Shown here one piece after another: positions 50,479-60,900 of a stretch of 64,000 nucleotides of DNA. The translations under genes and the position numbers were made by a program. The DNA lies in the NCBI GenBank assembly GCA_018873245.2, contig JAEMBT020000008.1:682001-746000 (forward strand), read 5' to 3'. Below the pieces are notes generated by a model. It did no database searches. It was not told where the DNA came from and saw only the letters and a list, made by a program, of their open reading frames with translations. The stretch is from Archegozetes longisetosus. Taxonomy: Eukaryota > Arthropoda > Arachnida > Sarcoptiformes > Trhypochthoniidae. Each line of letters begins with the position of its first letter. Position 1 is the first letter of the stretch.

Positions 50479-50582
50479 ACATCTGTAGCTCAGTCAATTA
50501 TTTAAAATTGCTGTGTGATCAGTATGTGATCTGCTCCTCGGTACGAGAACTCTGAGTTGCGGGTTCGAGATCTGGCCGTTGT
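50479..50582 (+). repeat. tRNA-like Pol III element (SINE head or tRNA pseudogene)
   Basis: An A-box-like TAGCTCAGTC (50,486-50,495) and a B box GGTTCGAGATC (50,562-50,572) lie 76 bases apart. The 7-base segments ACATCTG and CCGTTGT, placed where a tRNA acceptor stem would be, pair at 5 of 7 positions. The middle is too long and irregular for an intact cloverleaf, and I cannot place an anticodon. It is most likely a tRNA-derived SINE remnant. I see no second full copy in this window. Confidence 0.5.
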
Positions 50583-51488
50583 CATTTTCGGTTAATACAA
50601 AACCTCAACTTTTCTTAGTCAACTATTGATCAAAAATTAGTTTAAATCTGGTTTATGTTCAATATGTCTAATTAACATAACAAAAGGCGTTAATACTTAG
50701 GCATTAATACTCGACAGACACCAGAACTGAAACACTTCAAGTTTTGACTAGTTTTGTATAGTATTTCTAATTTAGAAATTCTTTCAAACAACATGTCTAT
50801 GTTCTTAGAGAAAGGCGTTTATGATGGATCGACAGTTTTTCGCTCAAGAAACTCAAAAACACAGCAAAAACTTTTACAACGCCACGTAATTTAACGCACG
50901 CATAATAACCTTACACTACAAGCAAAAAGATCACTTCAAATATGATTTATTCGATTACAAAGTAGTCTTTTTGAATCGTTCGATAGCTTAATGTGAAACA
51001 CGTTCAAACACTTGAACACATGCAATGAATTATTCAGTTATGTTTACGCAACTGACATACAACTGATATTTCTTTAATATAACTTATCATAACTTAATTT
51101 ATACACAATTAACGTCTCAATAGTCCTGAAAATGATCTTAGTTTACAAAACCTCACTTTAACTTGGCTTTTCGAAACCCATTTTTAACTTAGTTAGCTTA
51201 ATTCATAATGAATGTTTCATTCTTATTACTGGCGCTTCAAGTAATGTTTGATAGAAGACAAATCAAGAGAGACGAACATCAGTGTCATTCTATTTTTAAA
51301 GAATATTTAACCTAAAAGTGCTGCAAATTACTAGGCATTGAACAAAAGTAGCACTAATTCTTAATGGATTGCAATAATTTAAAGCTTTGATAATGTCGAC
51401 AACAGCCAATGCATAATCAAAACATAATCTCAAGACTAATATTGGAACGATTCTAGTTCAGAATCAATAGGTATTAAATTCAAAAATT
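50583..51488. other. intergenic region between the tRNA-like element and RpS3A
   Basis: No gene, long repeat or RNA structure recognised. Confidence 0.6.
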
Positions 51489-51494
51489 TTTATT
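51489..51494 (-). terminator. candidate polyadenylation signal of RpS3A
   Basis: AATAAA on the reverse strand, 60 bases after the RpS3A stop codon. Confidence 0.6.
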
Positions 51495-51554
51495 AATTTC
51501 AATTAGCTTTCCAAATACAACGGATATTGTATTGTATTAGAAAATTATGATTAA

Positions 51555-52358
51555 TTATACACTTTCTTGAACGGGTGGTTCATATCCTTCAGGTCTATCC
51601 ACTTTCATTGGTTCTTCTCCTGGTGCAGCGGGTGCAGCAGTGGTGGCTCCCTTACCTTCACCGTGCATTTCCAATAATTTTCCCAAATCAAACTTCGGTT
51701 TCTTCAAAACCTTAACTTTTCTGATCATAACATCGTGCAATGGATATATCGACTGCGAAGACTTCTCAATATCTTTAGCAATTGAATCGGGAATCAATTT
51801 ATTGACCACTTCTTTCAAGTCACTCGACTGGACCTCACGTTGGATAATATCTATCATTCTTTTTCTGATTTGTCGCACTTGAGTATGCTGTGCATAGGAA
51901 GTCTTCTTGACCTGATTTGGCCACTTTCTGGTAAATCCAATGCAAAAAACTCTCAATAGATATCCGTCTGTCGTGCGAACGTCAACATTAGCCTCAATCA
52001 GCGTTTGCCACTTCTTGACCATTGATCTTAGCTTATCTGTGGTCAAATCCATGCCATGAAAGTTTGTCAAAACAATTCTTCCCTGGACTTCTTCAGCCAC
52101 TAATCGAAATTTTCGGTACGCGATCTCATCGTTTTGCAGGTCAGCCAAAGAGCACTCAAAGACTCGTCCCTTAAGTCCTTCAGAAGCAATTCTCGTGCCC
52201 TGAGTCTTGTTGACCAAAGTTTTGCCGACATTTCTAACTGCAAACATTGACGGGCTCTTTACATCGTACCACTCTTTGCGAGTGAACGGATCCACGACCT
52301 TCTTCTTGACGCCCTTCTTTCCACCTTTGGCCAATCCCTTATTCTTTCCGACAGCCAT
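51555..52358 (-). CDS. RpS3A: 40S ribosomal protein S3a (eS1)
   Basis: A single uninterrupted 267-residue frame (human RPS3A 264). eS1 is a component of the 40S small subunit near the mRNA exit region. Conservation is very high throughout: [82 protein letters not shown] and the C-terminal [13 protein letters not shown]. The start is fixed by the conserved N-terminus. No coding intron is present; an intron in the 5' untranslated region cannot be excluded. A pyrimidine stretch reading CTTTC on the reverse strand near 52,436 could be a 5'-TOP transcription start, but this is speculative. Confidence 0.97.
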   Translation of the reverse strand: MAVGKNKGLAKGGKKGVKKKVVDPFTRKEWYDVKSPSMFAVRNVGKTLVNKTQGTRIASEGLKGRVFECSLADLQNDEIAYRKFRLVAEEVQGRIVLTNFHGMDLTTDKLRSMVKKWQTLIEANVDVRTTDGYLLRVFCIGFTRKWPNQVKKTSYAQHTQVRQIRKRMIDIIQREVQSSDLKEVVNKLIPDSIAKDIEKSSQSIYPLHDVMIRKVKVLKKPKFDLGKLLEMHGEGKGATTAAPAAPGEEPMKVDRPEGYEPPVQESV

Positions 52359-53383
52359 TTATTGGTTATTATTAATCTTTGATCAATTAATTGACACAGT
52401 AATTATTAAATTATAAAATGCCTCCGTTAATAGAAAGCACACGTTACGAGAGACATAACGGAAAAGGAAGTACAAATCGATTTGTTTTGTCACAATCAAA
52501 TTTTATGTATGAGAGCGACATCTCTTTGTGATTCACATAAACCTAAACTTCTATCAAATTATCTCATTTGATATTCAACTGAATATTTCAAGTTTTACTC
52601 AGGACACAACTGATTTTAGATCTTAATGTGTTTTTTGAGTCAAAAAAGAATATTTTGGATTTAATAAATTAAAGCTGATTCACAGAAAAGTTAGATTTCA
52701 ATTTCAAAAATACATAGCGATACTATCATTATAAAACTTGACACAATTATTAAGCTTAGTCATCAAATTACACTAACTTAATTGGTTTTGTAATTAAAAC
52801 TTAAAGTGGAGCATTTACTGTTTTGAGAAATTCAAGTAACGGAAGGGCCAATAGAAGATTCAAATTTTATCTAAATGCTGAGTAACCGATTCAGTCAAAA
52901 ATTCACATACTATCAAGACTCATCGCAAAAATATTAAAGCTTATAAATAACGAGAACTAATTGTTTTTGAGTATTTTAAACTTATGTTATTCAACACATA
53001 AGTGGAGAAAACATTATATTTTGAATAAGTTTTTTATGAGATAAAAGTCTGGAATCTTAAAAAGTTTAAGCAGCAATAAATTTAGTCTTTTAGTAATTCA
53101 GAAAGACTTAAGGCCTATAGTTATCTGAATTTCTCAAAAGTGCATCTCTTCCAGTAAATGATTCAAGTATATAATGAAACCAATCAAAGTACTATCGAAG
53201 ATGAAAAACCAACTCGATCTGCATAGTTCGAAAGATTCTGATAAAGTTCAAATTATTAACCACTTGTTGAGCAATACTGTTACTAATGCCTTTGGTCAAA
53301 AAATATTTTAGCTTGTAACACTTTTCTCATTCATATAAAATTATCATTATTATTATAAAAATATATGAGAAAATTATGGTAAA
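52359..53383. other. upstream flank of RpS3A
   Basis: No gene. It should contain the RpS3A promoter; I cannot place a core element with confidence. Confidence 0.5.
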
Positions 53384-54261
53384 ACTGAGATATAAAGAAT
53401 CTCGATATAGCGAAGCCTCGTTAAAATGAATCAATTTAAAAGTCAAACGACAATTTTTAAATGTTAAAAAAGTTTCAATATAACTGATTTCATCACAAGA
53501 GGCGCTCGTTATAACTGAGCAAACAAAGCAGTTCCAGCATCTATGCACCGAGATCTAACCAAATTTAAGCTGAATAACAAGAAAAGTTAAATTTTGAACG
53601 AACACTAAAAACCTAATCATTTAAATTTGAATAAAATCATGTAAATTGAGGATAAAATTTCAGAAGAAAGATATCAAATTGATGTTATGGTTGACATGCA
53701 CTGGTATTTATACATAAATGTTAAAATGTCGAAATTTTTTCCAATATCACTCGAATACAGTTTCACTACCTCTGTAAGAATCACAATAAGTCTCAACACC
53801 GATAAAAATTCTCTGATAACGTTCAAATACCGTATTGATTATAACTTTTGCATTGAATTTGGTTATTTATGTAGTATTCAATCAAAAAACACTAATAAAT
53901 GCCATCCCACCGTATGCATTTTTGAAGCATTTAGTTTACTTTGTGTAAAATTGACATTCAAAAGTTTTTCATGAATCCCAGTACCGTTAAGATGTAAATA
54001 AAATTTCAATGCCGTCCCATCGCTTGTAAATTTGCTGATTCAAATACCATTACCATACCAATACTGGTAAATTATCAAAATTATAATATCGTTTCATGGT
54101 ACTGTAATCATTTTTTCAACCACTAAACCATACTTCACTATACATTAAATACATACTATCCAAGAAATTGCATATAACAATAGGTCGAGATATAACTGAG
54201 CCGGGTTATAGCTAAGAAAATTCTCCAATACTCTTAACTGAGTTACGTCGAGGTCTTACTG
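53384..54261. mobile_element. degenerate pogo/Tigger-like DNA transposon relic
   Basis: The right end, read inward on the reverse strand, starts CAGTAAGACCTCGACGTAAC and continues with repeated TATAACYGRG-like motifs. The left end has the related CTCGATATAGCGAAGC, and CTCGTTATAACTGAGC recurs at 53,504-53,520. Such repeated C-TCG-TATAACGAA blocks are typical of pogo/Tigger termini. The ends match only roughly, no clean TA duplication is seen, and no transposase can be read, so boundaries are approximate. The 54.2 kb motif also resembles part of the 10 kb MITE. Confidence 0.42.
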
Positions 54262-55320
54262 AGACATAAAAGCAAAGCTATGATCTGAATTATTTTCAAG
54301 CAACATTCTAACAGAAGAAATTTTCATGAATGCTAATTTGATGAAGTGTTAGGTTAGGTTAGGTCAAAATATCATTTTAAACAGGAATTCAGTTTATTTA
54401 GTTTGTATCTCTTAGCTAAATACTATGTAAATAATAAGATATAACTGACGATTAAGAACCGTGTATTGTGATGCTTGTCTGTCAGATAATTTTGAAGTTT
54501 TACTTTAATTATAATTAATTTTCCTAGAAGCGCAAGAAAAACGTCTGACTTGATTTGAAGCATTCAATCAAATTATAATTATTGCTTAATTTATAATGAA
54601 TTTATGAGCCAACAACAATTTCAGTTCTAAAACATACAATCGAAAACATCTAACTGAATTTCAAGAGAAAATAATAGATTATTTAAGTGTTTTTCATTGA
54701 AATCTTTTTTATTTCCATGATCTTACGCATCAGCGATTAGGTCGTTTGAGGGTCTACTCTCGTTAAGTAATAGACATCATGAAAGGCTCAAACAATCTCA
54801 AATACAATAAACTTTAGAATTATATTTCACTATAACGTTGGTTTTAGCTCAAATGAGAGTATTTTAAAAAAGTAGCCAAAATAATGCGTAAAGGAATTTG
54901 CGTTAATAATTTAAGATTATTGGATGTCGGATTCATTAGTTCCGGGGTAAGTCCTTTTTGGTGAAATATTCTCAAGTAAACAGTCTTTAGATTTTCACCC
55001 AAAGCGTTACATCCAATCATTAAGATTTAGAATTGTATTAATTTTTAATGAAATTGCTTTGCTTTGGGAAAACTTTCAACCGTATAATTAGAGTTTAATT
55101 TAGAATTTTTTCGAATAGTCGTCATTCCGATAATGACTTGTTTTTATAGTTAAATTCATGACTGAAGGACAGCTAGTCCTGTAAAACGTAAACAAAGTTT
55201 TATTCTATCCTAAAATAATAACTTATGTAAAGCTAAAACTGATAACATTTTTATATTGACTTAAAGATACTTGAGTTTAAAACTCTAATCAATCATTTTT
55301 GCCTAAAATTTGAATAAAAA
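54262..55320. other. intergenic region with a TTAGG tract
   Basis: No gene. It contains three TTAGG units at 54,349-54,363. The rest is AT-rich and unremarkable up to the membrane-protein gene. Confidence 0.55.
54349..54363 (+). repeat. (TTAGG)3 interstitial telomere-type repeat
   Basis: Three perfect TTAGG units, the telomere repeat unit of most arthropods. It is short enough to arise by chance or by repair of a break. Confidence 0.8.
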
Positions 55321-55845
55321 ATGAGTTTAATGATAACGAGTTTATACCTAACATTAGTAATACTAACTATAACTGTAAGCAGCTATCAATCAGAAGTGTT
55401 CGCAAACTTAGTAAAGTTTCGTAGATTCACATTAGCGTTAAAATGTTTGGCAAGCATTCATAAAGATATCGCATCATGTAATCAGATCTTAGATCGAGAA
55501 GATTGGAAGCTATTTCCACATAACAGCGAATTAGAAAGAATTAGGAAGTGTTGCGGCAATTGGAAAGTGAGACAGTGTTGGGCCGAAAAAGCTAACGAAA
55601 AGTGCGATACTGAAGCTATTGAACAAATTCATGATTTGCCTAATTATTATTGGCATATTAACGAAGATGAAGAGTGCAAACACTATTCATCCGGAGATAA
55701 AAAATGCCATTTGCCTGAATTGATAGCTATTGGTGTACTTACTCTTTATGCTGTTATTTTAGGTATCATTATATATTGTTCTGCTATTTTGTACAAATCG
55801 TATCTAAATAAGAGATATCAAAATAAACCGATTGTACCTTTTTAA
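55321..55845 (+). CDS. small cysteine-rich single-pass membrane protein, function unknown
   Basis: A single 174-residue frame that I do not recognise. It has a hydrophobic N-terminal signal sequence (about residues 1-21, ending near VSS), an extracellular domain of about 110 residues with eight cysteines including an adjacent pair (KCCGNWKVRQCW, later EKC, EEC, KKC), then one membrane helix (about residues 133-157) and a short basic tail (YLNKRYQNK). This is type I topology with potentially four disulfides. The CC-x3-to-5-C spacing resembles small secreted or membrane proteins scattered through arthropod genomes, but I cannot name a family. Start: first ATG, with another at codon 4. It stands alone, with more than 1 kb on either side and no intron needed. 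Confidence 0.75.
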   Translation: MSLMITSLYLTLVILTITVSSYQSEVFANLVKFRRFTLALKCLASIHKDIASCNQILDREDWKLFPHNSELERIRKCCGNWKVRQCWAEKANEKCDTEAIEQIHDLPNYYWHINEDEECKHYSSGDKKCHLPELIAIGVLTLYAVILGIIIYCSAILYKSYLNKRYQNKPIVPF

Positions 55846-57936
55846 ACTTTTTTTTTCAAATTACTCTTCCATTATTCAAAAAAGTCTTCCCTATAATTTG
55901 TTGAGAAAAGTAATGAGCAAAATTGTGGAACTTTAATTTGTTGAAAGGATAGTTTAATATGTCGCGTCATATTTGTTTATTTGAAAAACTTTCACAAACG
56001 ACTGACGGATATTTTTCACAGGCGTAGGCAAAAAGCTAAGCTCAAAGTCTGGTTCTTATGTCAACTTTTCTGTAACGTCGCTTAGCTGAGCGATATTTCC
56101 ATTTACAAAATTGATATAAGATCGCATTTTTGTACTGTAGCGCAAGATTAAGAGACGATATGCTGTAAGAAACGTGACTTTCTTTTTTCCTTCAACTTTC
56201 TTAATTTGAATTTTGGTCTACATATAATAATGTTTAAAATCGTTCATGAAATGTGCACTTAATCACAAGTTTGGCAATTTAGTTGACACTTGAAGTGATT
56301 AGAGCAGAAATGACTAATTTTAAGGTTTAATCTTTTAGGCGAACGCTAACTGATTCATCAAACGTGAAGTCGGAGTTAGTGTTTACACATTGCCACTATA
56401 ATTACTCATTGATCGAACAAAGAACAGTCATTTTAAAAAATTCAGGATACAACGATCTCTTCAACGAGAAAATACAATTGAGCTCATTCACAGAATCTGA
56501 TGAGAACATAAGATGCAATTTTCATGTTTAACTTTGATTCTAAACTTTAAGTCTCTGAGATGAAAATGCTTACGCTGAAATCTCACTCTTATAGAGAGTG
56601 GCTTATATATGTTTTATTAAGTTTATTTCTTGTAAAAATGCATCTGATTAATGAAACGACCTGCTCAAGTTAATCTTAAGACTGAAGAAGCAAAGAAACG
56701 AAAGTTAGAGTATTGCTAAAGAGAAAGGTTGATGACATTTTCTGCTAACTCAACACATCTTCTATTCTAATTACATTTTAAAATATTCCGCTGAACGCTA
56801 CACAACATAACAACAACAAAAACATCATTTAAAGTTTCTTAACAAGTTTTAAGTTATAAAAAACAACAAGAGTATTGAGTTGTTTTAAAACTTGGCATCA
56901 AATTATAATGACATGATTGGCAAACATCCAGACTTCTAGCTCTTTAACACCTGAAACAAATGCTTGGTTTCTACAGCAGTAAGTGATACGCGGCCCACAA
57001 ACAGATTGACAAAATTGTCTGATTAGTAGGTTGTTCATAAGTTACTTACTTTGTACAATAGATTAGAATATATTTTTTCAAGTTCAACCAATGTAATTTA
57101 GATTAGAAACAATTCAATTTCAATAACAACCATGACATTTTTGACATCCACTTCAACTTAATAAAGGAAGAAGTGCGCGAGTCTCAATGTCGATCGCTGA
57201 TTCATAATTATCTAATTCAAAATTGCATTACAGAAACCCATTGATTTACCATAGAAGACGAAAATAACAATATCTTATTATTAGTCAGTGAGTCGAGTGG
57301 TAAACAGATGATTGCGCAAACTTTTAAATTAGCATTTAGTTATCCAAAGCATTAGATTGAATGAGAAAAGACATCAACTTAATTAAATTATCTTTTACTG
57401 CTAAGTTGGCTAATTAAATATATCATTTATTGTCCTTGTTTTCAGATGGAGAACAAAATATGGAGATTCAAGTCTAGTATGTATTTGTGTAATGAAAGTT
57501 TATTTAGTCAGAAGTGGGCCAAAGCCAAAAATTAGCAATTCATGCATTGATGCAGACTCTCACTGCCAGTAATAATCTCGTGGAGAAAATTTTTACGTCA
57601 CTTGACATGAAATTTGTGCCACATTTACACATTCGAACTGCTTAAGCATAATATAGCTAAATGTGCTCAAAGTCATAGTGTACCTAAGAATGCTTCAAAA
57701 CCTATCAAAAGTATTCCAGACATACCAATGCTCATACTTGTTTTCAAAATTATGTTTATGCCTTTCGCTGTCAGATTACTTTAGATATGACTTATTTGCT
57801 TAAACTGTGAAAATCTGTGGAAAGAACTTTTTTTGTTGCTCTCCTTAAAACACAGTTTGACTCCTGTCAGCATTTGAATTATCTCTTTCAAAAATAAGTT
57901 TGTGATCATTACAATTTGATAATCATTTGTTTGAAG
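55846..57936. other. intergenic region before the SSUH2 homologue
   Basis: No gene recognised. It should hold the membrane-protein 3' end and the SSUH2 promoter. Confidence 0.55.
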
Positions 57937-60900
57937 ATGAGTGCTTATAGACGTTCAACTAGTGCTAACTCTCAACGTTCAGGTTCTAGTATTTATAGGC
58001 GACAAATGAGCCGAGATGTTAGTGGAAGTGTGCGCTTGGGATCTGTCAGAAGACAAACTTCAAGAGGTAATCATTAAATACAACTCATGTTTAAGAAATA
58101 TGTCAGCAATCATTTTATGAGTTTCCGTTCAAGGAAATCACTTCTTTTATAGTCGTAATCATTACGAACCAAATATGAATAGATTAGAAACAAAGCTACT
58201 CGAGGTTTGGATTCTGTTTGTGATTTAACCAATGAGTTAATGGTTGTAAGAGAATATGAAAAGCAAACTAATTCTAGAACCTGAAAAAATAAGATAAGTT
58301 CAAATGAAAAGAGAGATTATGTCTCAATAGTTGTTATAAATAGAAGTTAATTTACTATTGAATAAAACTAATTTAGAACTAAGAGCTTCAAGTCTTTAAA
58401 GATGAATATCAACAAGTTTACTCGAAATAAGATACTTGTTAAGCAGATCAATATGAATCAACTCGAATCATAATAAAATTATGACTGTATTGAGAATCAA
58501 GTAAATAATCATGTAAGTGGTCATTCAATATAATCATTATCGACAAATATTGCAATTAATGCAGTGACTGTAGCTTTTCAGACTAATCTAAGAGTAGAAG
58601 TCGAACACGACCTGAACGTAAAGTTTGGCGTTTCAAACTTTTCCTATTTCTGTTACAGTCAATTATGCAAAATAACGAAACCAAGTTAAAAAGTGTACTA
58701 TTTCCTAGTTATAAATAAAGTTAAGTGTTATTGTAAGCCAATGGATCACACTTATTAACATTTTCAACACTACATTGGTTTTGATTGATTTTCTCTTAAT
58801 GACTTTTATGAATAATTAGAAAAATCGGAAACTATAGATCCAGTGTGAGATTTGCGGTATTGTCACTCGATTACCTCTATACGAAGGTTCCGTTAACATT
58901 AATCAAACAAATTAATACGACGACGTTTTATAAGGAATTGTTGACGAATTTGATTCGCTACAATATTAATTGACTAATCGAAACTGTCGTGCACTTCAGT
59001 CTTTATATCCTTGCACTGCCAATATTAAAAATGACACTCCGATATAAGTTTGATCAAAGCTAGCTATAACTTAATGGGTGCTACTGCACGCCATACGATA
59101 TTTAATCGACAATCATTCTCATTGGAAACTGTTTATAGTCCAATAATATTGAAAATGTAATTATGATAACTTGAACTTTCAAAATTTTCTAATATTTAAG
59201 ATTGATTAAACCTATAGAACAAAACTTGAATAAAGATCATAATGAAAAATTTGGACTTAAGTTTGAGCAAAGCATAGAACTAATAAGTTATAAATTGAGT
59301 TTCTAAATAGATGTCATTTGCGTAATGTATGCTTAATGTAATGCTCTTCTCTTGTAACTCATAAAATATTATAGTTATTAAGGCTATTAAATTAGATATA
59401 AGTAATAAAGAATATAATAAAATTTATGCCATTTCTCACTAAATTAATAATAAAATTTATAAAATATGTTTTGCTCAAAATGATCGATAAATTACAGCTT
59501 AAGAAAATGTAAAGAATATTCTGAAAGGAGTGTTAGAATAAAAGCATTCTAATTGTTTGGTTAAATTTTGAACTTAATCTTAAACAAGAAACTAAATAAT
59601 GCACTTTTATTAATATGAGATCACTTTACGCTTGTCAACAAAATAAAGAAATTTGAGCACAAAGAGAACTATAAAATCCTTGTCTCCACGTCTTCATCAC
59701 TTACATTGTGCTGTCATTTAAACAACTATTTTACTTATAATTCACCTTATCTTCTATTGTGAGTGCAAAACGAGGCTTAATTGAACTGTCACACAAAGAA
59801 GATCAAATTTTTTGCTTTCATCTTTGTTGTGAACATCTATCTAGACATTGTTGTGTTTAACCATCGAAATGACACTTTCTTACAATCATTTATTGATAGA
59901 TTTACAGTAGAAATAATACTCTCAACTTAACCATATCTTAAGAATATTAATCAATTTTAAAGACCTCATTCTTTTTTAGATATGATTCATTAAACTTAAC
60001 TGATAAACATATTTAATACTTTTTGTCGCATATTATTCAACAGTTATTCGCTATAAACTGAATAGAAAACTAAACTTTTTCCTTCACTTCTGCAGATACT
60101 CAGAAAGAATAGTTAGAAATACTCAATTGATTTAACATTAAAAAATTGATTTATAATTTAAGAACTTATTACACTTTATGCATTTGCAAAATGATGATTA
60201 AGATGATTATTTAAGCCAGTCATTTTTAAAATGATTCGACACCCAATCCCTGGTCAAACCTTAATGCAGATAAATTTGATTTTCAAATTGTTAATTCAAA
60301 TTGTTAATCGTTATGAAAGTGAGTTAACTTAATACAGCTGTGAACGACTCAATTAAGAATAACAAACATAATATTAAATGTAAATCTGGCTTTCGTAATG
60401 CTGGCAATAAACAATTACATTTTACAGCACCGAGTCTTAGAATATATAAATAGCTTAATTTTAGCAATCGGTTAGTTTTCATAAGTCAATATGAGGTTTA
60501 TCATTAATGCATCATTTATAAGTTCACTCATATACTCACAAAGATTTAAATTGATTACATTTTTATTAATGATACCATTGAACTTTAGTTTTGATGGTTC
60601 CATCAACATTTATTAGAAACTTTGCGCATTTAATTTGAGAAAAATTTTCATTTTAGAATCAGTAAGAGTTTGCTACAGCAAACTTTAAGCAAAACCTCAT
60701 CATTTTCAAATAGAGTCAAATTGAAGTATGTCAAATTTAATTGCTTAACTAATTTTACGCTTCAATAGAGAATGTAAATCATTTAGAATCAATTATGGGC
60801 TTCATTCTAAATTGATGCAAAATTAAGTTGAATTTACCTGATTCTACGTAAAAGTGCGGTGTCGTTTGCTTTAAAAATGGGCACGACTTTCTCAAATATT

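Noticed and set aside
53687-53974. 95-codon forward frame inside the pogo-like relic
   Set aside because: I see no DDE transposase, helix-turn-helix or CENP-B-like motif, so it is not supported as transposase.
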